This document shows, piece after piece, positions 1-6,039 of a stretch of 15,314 bases of DNA. Source of the DNA: UBA1732 sp045114235 (GTDB lineage: Bacteria > Verrucomicrobiota > Lentisphaeria > Victivallales > UBA1829); the NCBI GenBank assembly GCA_045114235.1, contig JBGUKB010000118.1, forward strand, positions 1 through 15,314, written 5' to 3'. Numbering within the stretch: position 1 is the stretch's first letter; each line of letters starts with the position of its first letter. The notes under the pieces are model-generated. The model worked only from the letters and a program-made list of their open reading frames with translations. It was not told the DNA's origin and did no database searches. Position numbers and translations under genes: made by a program.

Positions 1-33
1 CTGTCCGACCGTCTCACGGTCGAGGAGGCGTGA
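1..33 (+). CDS. Possible C-terminal tail of an upstream gene (partial)
   Basis: Frame 1 is open from the window edge and ends in TGA at 31-33, encoding a tail that reads LSDRLTVEEA. The stop lies one base before the ATG of the cysteine desulfurase, as expected for a tightly spaced operon, and the downstream gene's ribosome binding site (GAGGAGG, 22-28) would lie inside this tail. Ten residues are too few to identify a family. An nifU/iscU-type scaffold or an Rrf2 regulator would be usual neighbours of nifS, but nothing visible supports either. An open frame this short can also occur by chance. Confidence 0.35.
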   Translation: MSDRLTVEEA

Positions 34-34
34 C

Positions 35-1222
35 ATGAAAGGCGAAGAACGCGTCATCTATCTGGACAACAACGCCACCACGCGCACCGCGCCGGAGGCC
101 GTCGCCGCCATGCTGCCGTATTTCTCCGAATACTACGGCAACGCGTCCAGCATCCATAAGTTCGGCGGCCGCCTCGCGAAGGTGGTCGAGGAGGGCCGCG
201 CGAAAGTCGCCGGGTTCCTCGGCGCCGACCCGAGCGAGATCATCTTCACGTCCTGCGGGACCGAGGGCGACAACGCCGCCATCCTGAGCGCGCTGGACGT
301 CTGCCCGAAACGCCGCCGCAAGATCGTGATCTCCACGGTCGAGCATCCCGCCATCCTCAACCTCGGCAAGGACCTCGAGCGCCGCGGCTATACTGTGGTG
401 AAGATCCCGGTCGACAGCCTCGGCCGCCTCGACATGGACCGCGCCCGCGAGATGATCGACGAGGAGACGGCGGTCGTCTCCGTGATGTGGGCGAACAACG
501 AGACCGGCAACCTGTATCCGGTGGAAGCACTCGCCGAACTGGCGCACCGCGCCGGAGCGCTCTTCCACACCGACGCCGTCCAGGCCGCCGGAAAGATCCC
601 GTTCAAGCTCCGCGACATGAACATCGACATGCTCAGCGTGTCCGGCCATAAGTTCCATGCCCCGAAGGGCATCGGCGCCCTGTACGTGCGCCGCGGCGTG
701 CGGTTCCGTCCGTTCGTCGTAGGCGGGCACCAGGAACGTGGACGCCGCGCCGGGACCGAGAACGTTCCGTACATCGTGGGCATGGGCGTGGCGGCGGAGC
801 TCGCCATGGCGAACTTCGAAACGGAAAACAACTACGTCCGCAAGCTCCGCGACGACCTGCACGACCGCCTGATCGCCGCCATCCCGAGCGTCCGCGTGAA
901 CGGCGACGTGGAGCACCGCCTGCCGAACACCACCAACCTGTCGTTCGAGTACATCGAGGGCGAATCCATCCTGATGCACATGGACATCCACGGCATCTGC
1001 GCCAGCAGCGGCAGCGCGTGCACGACCGGAAGCCTGGAGCCGTCGCACGTGATGCGCGCTATGGGCGTGCCGTACACCGCGGCGCACGGCGCGATCCGCT
1101 TCAGCTTCTCCCGCTACAACACGCAGGAGGACGTCGACACGGTCGTGGAAGTCCTGCCCGGCATCATCGAAAAGATACGCGCGATCTCCCCGTACTGGGC
1201 GGATTTCGTGGCGAAACGCTGA
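35..1222 (+). CDS. nifS: Cysteine desulfurase, NifS/IscS family
   Basis: A PLP-dependent class V aminotransferase-fold enzyme of 395 aa, normal for the family. It removes sulfur from L-cysteine as an enzyme persulfide for Fe-S cluster assembly and other thio-transfer, in the cytoplasm. Visible signatures are YLDNNATT at residues 9-16, the cofactor-stacking histidine in VEHP (His104), HTDAVQAAGK at 178-187 with the pyridine-nitrogen Asp180 and Gln183, the Schiff-base lysine in SGHK (Lys206), and the persulfide cysteine in SSGSACTTG (Cys329). The N-terminus and the ending around SPYW resemble NifS-type rather than classical IscS proteins, so I favour nifS; the distinction is an inference. The ATG at 35 follows GAGGAGG with good spacing. 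A stop codon just upstream suggests it is a distal gene of an operon entering from the left. No clear terminator follows it; the next promoter begins 27 bp after its stop. Confidence 0.95.
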   Translation: MKGEERVIYLDNNATTRTAPEAVAAMLPYFSEYYGNASSIHKFGGRLAKVVEEGRAKVAGFLGADPSEIIFTSCGTEGDNAAILSALDVCPKRRRKIVISTVEHPAILNLGKDLERRGYTVVKIPVDSLGRLDMDRAREMIDEETAVVSVMWANNETGNLYPVEALAELAHRAGALFHTDAVQAAGKIPFKLRDMNIDMLSVSGHKFHAPKGIGALYVRRGVRFRPFVVGGHQERGRRAGTENVPYIVGMGVAAELAMANFETENNYVRKLRDDLHDRLIAAIPSVRVNGDVEHRLPNTTNLSFEYIEGESILMHMDIHGICASSGSACTTGSLEPSHVMRAMGVPYTAAHGAIRFSFSRYNTQEDVDTVVEVLPGIIEKIRAISPYWADFVAKR

Positions 1223-1249
1223 AAAAACGAAAAAAAACGGCAAAACGGT

Positions 1250-1276
1250 TTGACAAAACGGACTCCCGCGTATAAA
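1250..1276 (+). promoter_or_regulatory. Sigma-70-like promoter for the zinc-ribbon/TatD/UbiA/HNH/lplA run
   Basis: A perfect -35 hexamer TTGACA (1250-1255) is followed after 15 bp by TATAAA (1271-1276); shifting the -10 by one base gives a 16-bp spacer. This is slightly short of the 17-bp optimum but still plausible. It lies in an A-rich stretch in an otherwise GC-rich region, between the nifS stop (1222) and the next gene (1333), giving a predicted leader of about 50 nt. No operator-like palindrome was seen. Confidence 0.6.
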
Positions 1277-1332
1277 TTACGGGCGTTTTTCCGAAACCGC
1301 TTTCCCAACCTCTATTGAAGGAGACTGTAACC

Positions 1333-1620
1333 ATGGTCATGATCTGCCCCTACTGCGATACGGAGATCAATGAAAAGCAGATGGAAGCCGAAGACGGGTG
1401 CTGCCCGGAATGCGGCGCCGTCCTGACGCAGTCGAACATCCTCAGCGACACCGACGACGAGGAGAACGACGGGTACGACGATTACGACGATGACGACGAT
1501 TACTCCGCGTTCGGCGAGCGTTCCAGGGACTACGACGAAGAATTCGATGAATTCGACGAGTTCCTCGAGGAAGAGGAAAAACGCGAACGCGACGAGGCCA
1601 AGCGCAACAAAAACAAATGA
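1333..1620 (+). CDS. Small zinc-ribbon protein with acidic C-terminal tail
   Basis: A 95-aa protein that I cannot assign to a named family. Residues 4-28 hold two Cys-x2-Cys knuckles (Cys5/Cys8 in CPYC and Cys24/Cys27 in CPEC), a likely zinc ribbon. Residues 38-85 are extremely acidic, with runs of Asp and Glu mixed with Tyr and Phe, and the last ten residues turn basic (KRNKNK). The tail is probably disordered and could mimic nucleic acid or bind a basic partner; that is inference. The start is ATG 1333, 9 nt after AAGGAG (1318-1323). A TTG at 1315 in the same frame overlaps that ribosome binding site and is less likely. The stop overlaps the next ATG as ATGA, which implies translational coupling to the TatD gene. 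It is the first gene after the promoter at 1250. Confidence 0.8.
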   Translation: MVMICPYCDTEINEKQMEAEDGCCPECGAVLTQSNILSDTDDEENDGYDDYDDDDDYSAFGERSRDYDEEFDEFDEFLEEEEKRERDEAKRNKNK

Positions 1621-2447
1621 AACCGGAGTGGATGCCGCAGGATCTCGAACTCTTTGACACCCATGCCCACCTCAACGACGACGGATGCCCCGACGAGGCG
1701 GCGTTCTACCGGCGGGCGGAGGAGGCCGGGGTGCCGTGGATCCTGCTGTGCGGCTCGGATTTCGAGTCCGGCCGCCGCGCCGCGGAGTTCGCATCGCATT
1801 TCGACCGCGTCTTCTTCGCCGCCGGGCTGCATCCGCTTGACATCGTGAAGCATCCGTGCGAAACGGAAGCATTCGAAGCGTTCGCCAGTGCTCCCCGGTT
1901 CGCCGCGGTCGGCGAGATCGGCCTGGACTACTACTATGAACGCGACACGCGAGAAAAACAACTCGAAGTCTTCCGTTCGTTTCTGTCTCTCGCGCTTCGT
2001 CTGGACCGCCCCGCGATCGTCCATACGCGCGACGTCGACGGCAGCCCCCTGGCCTACGACGACGCCTACGCGCTCCTTTCCGATTTCGCGCACGCAGGCG
2101 GACAGTTCGTCCTCCACTCCTTCGCCGGACGCATCGCCGACTTCGAACGTTTCGAAGCGCTCGGCGCGTACTTCGGATGCGGCGGCATGGTGACGTTCAA
2201 AAAGGCGGACAACATCCGCGCTCTCGCCCTCCGCTACCCGGAAGACCGCGTCCTCCTCGAAACCGATTCTCCGTACCTCGCGCCCGTGCCGTTCCGCGGG
2301 AAGGAAAATCACCCCGAATATCTCCCGTGGACCGCCCATTCCCTGGCCGCCCTGCGCGGCTGGAGCATGGAGAAGACCGTGAACCTGACGACATCCAACG
2401 CAAAACGTTTTTTCAGGATACCCCCCGAAGATGAAAAACACCAATAA
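1617..2447 (+). CDS. TatD-family metal-dependent hydrolase (DNase)
   Basis: A 276-aa amidohydrolase-fold protein close to the usual TatD length of about 260 aa. Characterised TatD proteins are metal-dependent 3'-5' exonucleases; paralogues such as YcfH and YjjV are less well defined. Metal-ligand motifs are in order: DTHAHL (His16, His18), the GLHP element at 70-73, GEIGLDYY with Glu100, VHTRD with His136, LHSF with His167, and ETDSPYLAP with Asp217, so the active site looks intact. The ATG at 1617 overlaps the previous stop by ATGA. An internal Met at residue 6 is an alternative start, but the overlap favours 1617. Its last 17 bases overlap the UbiA gene. The TatD-UbiA adjacency recalls EboB-EboC of ebo clusters, although a generic YcfH-like DNase is equally possible from sequence alone. 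Confidence 0.92.
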   Translation: MKPEWMPQDLELFDTHAHLNDDGCPDEAAFYRRAEEAGVPWILLCGSDFESGRRAAEFASHFDRVFFAAGLHPLDIVKHPCETEAFEAFASAPRFAAVGEIGLDYYYERDTREKQLEVFRSFLSLALRLDRPAIVHTRDVDGSPLAYDDAYALLSDFAHAGGQFVLHSFAGRIADFERFEALGAYFGCGGMVTFKKADNIRALALRYPEDRVLLETDSPYLAPVPFRGKENHPEYLPWTAHSLAALRGWSMEKTVNLTTSNAKRFFRIPPEDEKHQ

Positions 2448-3375
2448 ACACGAAACGCTCCGCGGCTGGTTCCAGCTCGTCCGTCTGCCCCATCTTTTCA
2501 CTGTCCCCGGCGACCCGTTGGTCGGATTCCTGATCGCGGGCGGCATGATGCGTCATGCCGACAAGGGATTCTTCCCCATCGCGGCGGTCTGCTTCATCGC
2601 GTTCGCCATGTCGCTGTTCGGCATCATCACGAACGACCTGGCGGACATCCAGATCGACTCGGCGCAGCATCCCGACCGTCCCCTGCCGCGCGGCGTGATC
2701 AGCCCGCGCGCTGCCTCCTACGCTTCGCAGCTGTGCTTCCTGGCGGCGGTCGTGCCGGCGATCTGTCTGGGATGGCTCTTTACCTTCGTCACGCTGGTGG
2801 CGCTGATCAGCATCTACTCGTACAATTTCTACGTCAAGTACCGTCCGAAACGCGCCTCCGTGATGATGGCGGTCATGCGTTGCCTGACGTTCGGGCTCGG
2901 CATCCTGATCGTGCCGGACATCTCCCTTGCGCGCATCCTGCTGCTGATCGTGTACGGCGTCGGGCTTTTCCTGTATTATTGCGGCATCAACGAGATCACG
3001 CGGTCCGAGACGCTCTCGAAGATGGTGCGTCCCGGCGGACGCGTTATGCTTGCCGGCGCGTGCTGCTGCGCCATCGTGCCGCTGGTCTTCGTCATCAGGC
3101 TTCTGCGCGATTCGACGACGCTTCTTCCGATTGCCTTCGGCCTGCTGGCGATCCTGCTGTGCCTGGTGTACCTCCTGATCGCGCTTTGGGTGTATCAGGT
3201 CTCCCGGACCGGAGCCTCGCCCGCCCGCGCCCAGATGTCCGTGCATGTGTCGTTCCGCGCTGCCTTCCTCGTGCAGGCGGCCGCCGCGGCGGCGTGCGGC
3301 CTGGTCGTCCTGCCGGTGATCCTCCTGCTGTGCCTGGCGGGGTCCGCATTCGCGGAAAAGTATTCCTGTTCCTGA
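2431..3375 (+). CDS. UbiA-family prenyltransferase-like integral membrane protein
   Basis: A 314-aa polytopic membrane protein with about eight to nine hydrophobic segments. UbiA proteins transfer polyprenyl groups from isoprenoid diphosphates to aromatic or other acceptors, using two Asp-rich magnesium-binding motifs. The first motif is intact: NDLADIQID at 68-76 followed by HPDRPLPRG, the usual N-D-x2-D-x3-D and P-x-RPL-x2-G signature. The second DxxxD motif is not recognisable; at the matching place the protein has GINEITRSET (185-194), with Glu188 and Glu193. As far as I recall, this kind of ending is seen in the EboC/SCO3242-like branch rather than in UbiA, MenA or CyoE, so the substrate cannot be predicted. 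The gene overlaps the end of the TatD gene by 17 bp and has only a weak ribosome binding site, suggesting coupled translation. Confidence 0.85.
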   Translation: MKNTNKHETLRGWFQLVRLPHLFTVPGDPLVGFLIAGGMMRHADKGFFPIAAVCFIAFAMSLFGIITNDLADIQIDSAQHPDRPLPRGVISPRAASYASQLCFLAAVVPAICLGWLFTFVTLVALISIYSYNFYVKYRPKRASVMMAVMRCLTFGLGILIVPDISLARILLLIVYGVGLFLYYCGINEITRSETLSKMVRPGGRVMLAGACCCAIVPLVFVIRLLRDSTTLLPIAFGLLAILLCLVYLLIALWVYQVSRTGASPARAQMSVHVSFRAAFLVQAAAAAACGLVVLPVILLLCLAGSAFAEKYSCS

Positions 3376-3390
3376 GGCGGGACGCGCTCG

Positions 3391-3738
3391 ATGGAAGACT
3401 GGTTCGACATGCGGGTCGATCCCGCGCAGATCGCGAGGGAGCGCGCGAAGGCGCGCGAACTCCGCCACACCAACTGGTGGCGGGCGCTGATCCAGAAGGG
3501 CGTCTGCCATTACTGCGGCGGGAAGTTTCCGCCGTCCGAACTGACCATGGACCACATCGTGCCGCTTTCCCGGGGCGGACACAGCACGAAGGGCAACATC
3601 GTGCCCTGCTGCAAGGCGTGCAACAACAACAAGAAGTACACCATGCCCGTCGACGAGATCCTCGCCGAACTCGACCGCGAAGACCGTGAACGCGAAGCGG
3701 CGCAGGGCGGGGCGGACGCTCCTGAGGCGGAAGACTGA
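3391..3738 (+). CDS. Small HNH endonuclease
   Basis: A 115-aa protein with one HNH (beta-beta-alpha metal) nuclease domain at residues 36-82. Cys39/Cys42 (CHYC) and Cys74/Cys77 (CKAC) form a structural zinc site. TMDHIVPLSRGG carries Asp54 and the catalytic His55, with Asn69 and Asn78 completing the HNH/N pattern. Residues 1-35 form a charged helical lead and residues 88-115 an acidic tail. Free-standing HNH proteins of this size may nick or cut DNA, but targets are rarely known, and no methylase, phage gene or intron lies nearby. It starts 15 bp after the UbiA stop and ends 17 bp before lplA, so it appears to be a stable operon member and not an inserted homing endonuclease. The ATG at 3391 is preceded by a GAGGCGGG element that is somewhat far from the start. 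Confidence 0.9.
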   Translation: MEDWFDMRVDPAQIARERAKARELRHTNWWRALIQKGVCHYCGGKFPPSELTMDHIVPLSRGGHSTKGNIVPCCKACNNNKKYTMPVDEILAELDREDREREAAQGGADAPEAED

Positions 3739-3755
3739 TCTTTCCGGAGCACGCC

Positions 3756-4742
3756 ATGGATTATTACTGGAACGAACGGACCGACCCGGCGTACAATCTG
3801 GCGCTGGAGGAGGTCATGACCGCGCAGGCGGACGCGCCGTTCGCGATGCTCTGGCGGAACCGTCCCGCGGTCATCATCGGGCGCAACCAGAACGCCTGCC
3901 GCGAGTTCGATTCCGCGTACGCCCGCGAACACGGCATCTCCGTCGTGCGGCGCATGACGGGCGGCGGCGCGGTCTACCACGACCTCGGCAACCTCAATTA
4001 CAGCATTTTCGCGTTCGAGACGGACGCGAACAAACGTTATATCGACTTCGCGCCGTTCGCCGAACCCGTGCTGGCCGCCCTGCGTGCGCTGGGCGTGGCG
4101 GCGGAGTTCTCCGGGCGCAACGACATCCTCGTGGACGGGCGCAAGGTCTCCGGCAGCGCGAAATGCGTCCATGACGGACGCATCCTGTTCCACGGTACGC
4201 TGCTGTTCGACGTCGATTTCGAGGCGATGGCGGCGGTCCTGACTCCGCCGCAGGCAAAGATCGAAGCGAAGGGCGTGGCGTCCGTCCGGGCGCGTGTGGC
4301 GAACCTGAATGAGTTTTTACCCGATTTGACCCGCGACACCTTCCGGCAGGCGATGGAACGCGAGCTCCTCCGCCAGTTCGGGCTGAAGGAACCGCTCCCG
4401 ATCCGCGACAACTGGGTGCGCGAGGCGGAACGCACCGCCGACGAACGCTACCGGTCCTGGGAATGGAACTACGGCGAATCCCCGGACTTCACGTTCGAGC
4501 GTACGCGGCGGTTCCCGAGCGGCACCGTGACCGTGCATCTGGACGTGCATGCAGGCATGATCCGGCGCGCGGCGTTCCGCGGCGATTTCTTCGGGACGGC
4601 TCCGTCCGATGAACTTGCGGCTAGGCTGACCGGCTGCCCCCACCGCGCCGACGCCATCCGGGCGTCGCTTTCCGGCATTGACGTCGGACGTTATATCGCC
4701 GGGCTTGAGCTTGATCCGCTGGCAGAGCTGCTTGCGCCGTAA
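3756..4742 (+). CDS. lplA: Lipoate-protein ligase A
   Basis: A 328-aa cytoplasmic enzyme that activates free lipoate with ATP and transfers it to the lipoyl-domain lysine of 2-oxoacid dehydrogenases and glycine-cleavage H protein. Family motifs are complete: RRMTGGGAVYHD at 65-76 (lipoate-binding loop), GRNDILVDGRKVSGSAK at 120-136 with the invariant lysine Lys136, and LFHGTLLFDVD at 144-154. Residues from about 240 form the C-terminal accessory domain, as in full-length bacterial LplA, so no separate LplB is needed. It is the last gene of the run starting at 1333, begins 17 bp after the HNH stop, and has CCGGAG as its ribosome binding site. Its presence suggests the organism salvages lipoate; no lipoate synthase or target protein is visible here. 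Confidence 0.95.
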   Translation: MDYYWNERTDPAYNLALEEVMTAQADAPFAMLWRNRPAVIIGRNQNACREFDSAYAREHGISVVRRMTGGGAVYHDLGNLNYSIFAFETDANKRYIDFAPFAEPVLAALRALGVAAEFSGRNDILVDGRKVSGSAKCVHDGRILFHGTLLFDVDFEAMAAVLTPPQAKIEAKGVASVRARVANLNEFLPDLTRDTFRQAMERELLRQFGLKEPLPIRDNWVREAERTADERYRSWEWNYGESPDFTFERTRRFPSGTVTVHLDVHAGMIRRAAFRGDFFGTAPSDELAARLTGCPHRADAIRASLSGIDVGRYIAGLELDPLAELLAP

Positions 4743-4837
4743 CGCACCGTTCCGGTCACGTCTCTTTCTTCCCTTGTCCTACGTTATATCAGAAGGCTGT
4801 TTTTGCCGTTATTTTGATATTCCGTAATAAATTCGAC
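4743..4837 (+). other. AT-rich intergenic segment with a weak inverted repeat
   Basis: No gene is visible here. ATATCA (4786-4791) and TGATAT (4815-4820) are inverted arms, with a short inner GGC (4795-4797) and GCC (4805-4807) pairing across a T-rich loop. The inner T-run sits in the loop and not after the stem, so this does not look like a standard intrinsic terminator for lplA. It may be a weak structure or a regulator site for the efflux promoter just downstream. Confidence 0.3.
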
Positions 4838-4866
4838 TTGAAAAATTGATTAGCATGTGATATATT
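4838..4866 (+). promoter_or_regulatory. Extended -10 sigma-70 promoter of the efflux operon
   Basis: TTGAAA (4838-4843) and TATATT (4861-4866) are separated by exactly 17 bp, and the -10 is preceded by TGA (4858-4860), giving an extended TGn motif. Transcription would start near 4873, leaving a leader of about 40 nt before the adaptor gene at 4915. The local base composition is much more AT-rich than the flanking genes. Confidence 0.7.
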
Positions 4867-4881
4867 AATTGAATGCTATCA
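4847..4881 (+). promoter_or_regulatory. Candidate operator around the efflux -10 box
   Basis: TGATTAGCAT (4847-4856) and ATGCTATCA (4873-4881) are inverted copies that differ by a single extra T. They flank the -10 hexamer almost symmetrically, with the centre near 4864. A repressor bound here would block RNA polymerase. The MarR-family protein encoded at the end of the operon is the obvious candidate, but MarR sites are usually more compact than this spacing, so the assignment is tentative. Confidence 0.35.
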
Positions 4882-4914
4882 TCAGAAAAAAACCAGAATC
4901 GGAGGTTCCAATTC

Positions 4915-6021
4915 ATGAATAAACTGTCCGTATTGAGTTTGACCGCGGCCGCGTTCGCCGCTCTCTCCATCCCCATGTTCGCCCAGATGCCCGGCACCAT
5001 GAAACAGGTCGTCGGCGTCTCCTCGGTCGAGGAAGTCGCCAACGTCCAGAGCCGCCGTTACACGGGGCAGGTGGTCACGCAGGCGGAAGTGAACGTCGTT
5101 TCGCGCGTGTCCGGCGAGATCCTGAAGCTCGGCTTCAATGACGGCGACTACGTGAAGAAAGGCCAGATGCTGTACACGATCGAGAAGACGCCGTACGAGG
5201 CCGCCGTGAAGCAGGCCGAGGCTACGATCGCGGAATGCAAGGCGAGGCTGGAATACGCGCAGAGCACCTACGACCGCAACCAGATGCTTTATGAAGTGAA
5301 CGCCACCAGTAAGGACACGATGGAGAATACGAAGTCCGCGCTGGATGCCATGCGTGCCGAGCTCGCCGCCGCCGAGGCCGGGCTGGTCAAGGCGCAGTAC
5401 GACCTGGACCACACCACGATCGCCGCCGCCATCGACGGCCTGGTCGGCGTGACGGAATTCACCGCCGGCAACTACATCACGCCTTCCTCCGGCACGATGC
5501 TCACGATCATTCAGATGCAGCCCATCCGCGTGCGCTTCTCCATGAGCACGGGCGACTTCCTGGCCGGGTACGGCAGCCTGACCGCGATGAAGGAGAACGG
5601 CGAGGTCTCGCTGAAGCTGGCCGACGGTTCGGAATACGCCACCGGCGGCAAGATCGAGTTCCTGAACAACGAGGCGAACGTGAAGACGGACGCCATCCAG
5701 GTGTTTGCGTCGTTCCCGAACGCCGACATGAAGCTGATCCCCGGCAGCACGGTCACCGTGACGCTCTCGAAGAAATCCGCGACCAAAATGCCCGCCGTGC
5801 CGCCGTCCGCCGTGATGCACGACGCGCAGACCTCTTTCGTGTATGTGGTCGGCGAGGGCAACAAGATCGAACGCCGCGTGGTCGAGCTTGGCGATATGAC
5901 GAAGACGCACCAGCTCATCAAGTCCGGCCTGAAAGCCGGCGAGAAGGTCGTGTCCCAGGGCACGCACAAGGTCATGCCCGGCGACGAGATCATCCCCGCC
6001 GCGCCCGAAGAGAAGAACTGA
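4915..6021 (+). CDS. RND efflux periplasmic adaptor (membrane fusion protein)
   Basis: A 368-aa AcrA/MexA-like adaptor that would bridge the RND pump at 6040 to an outer-membrane channel. Residues 1-23 form a Sec signal peptide ending in MFA before Gln24. No lipobox cysteine is present, so unlike AcrA it is probably a soluble or peripherally held periplasmic protein. Next come the first lipoyl half (about 55-92, with VVSRVSGEI and DGDYVKKGQML), an alpha-helical hairpin (about 93-163), the second lipoyl half (about 164-190, TTIAAAIDGLVG), a beta-barrel (about 200-285) and a membrane-proximal domain. The start ATG 4915 is 9 nt after GGAGG (4901-4905). An in-frame ATG at 4873 coincides with the predicted transcription start and would put a charged extension before the signal peptide, so it was not used. 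Confidence 0.93.
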   Translation: MNKLSVLSLTAAAFAALSIPMFAQMPGTMKQVVGVSSVEEVANVQSRRYTGQVVTQAEVNVVSRVSGEILKLGFNDGDYVKKGQMLYTIEKTPYEAAVKQAEATIAECKARLEYAQSTYDRNQMLYEVNATSKDTMENTKSALDAMRAELAAAEAGLVKAQYDLDHTTIAAAIDGLVGVTEFTAGNYITPSSGTMLTIIQMQPIRVRFSMSTGDFLAGYGSLTAMKENGEVSLKLADGSEYATGGKIEFLNNEANVKTDAIQVFASFPNADMKLIPGSTVTVTLSKKSATKMPAVPPSAVMHDAQTSFVYVVGEGNKIERRVVELGDMTKTHQLIKSGLKAGEKVVSQGTHKVMPGDEIIPAAPEEKN

Positions 6022-6039
6022 TCCCGGGGGCAGCATAAG

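Noticed and set aside
1315..1332. TTG start for the zinc-ribbon protein
   Set aside because: It overlaps the AAGGAG ribosome binding site that is well placed for the ATG at 1333.
4786..4820. Inverted repeat as an intrinsic terminator for lplA
   Set aside because: Arms are short and interrupted, and the T-rich part is in the loop and not after the stem.
4873..4914. Earlier ATG for the efflux adaptor
   Set aside because: It coincides with the predicted transcription start, has no ribosome binding site and would put a charged stretch in front of the signal peptide.
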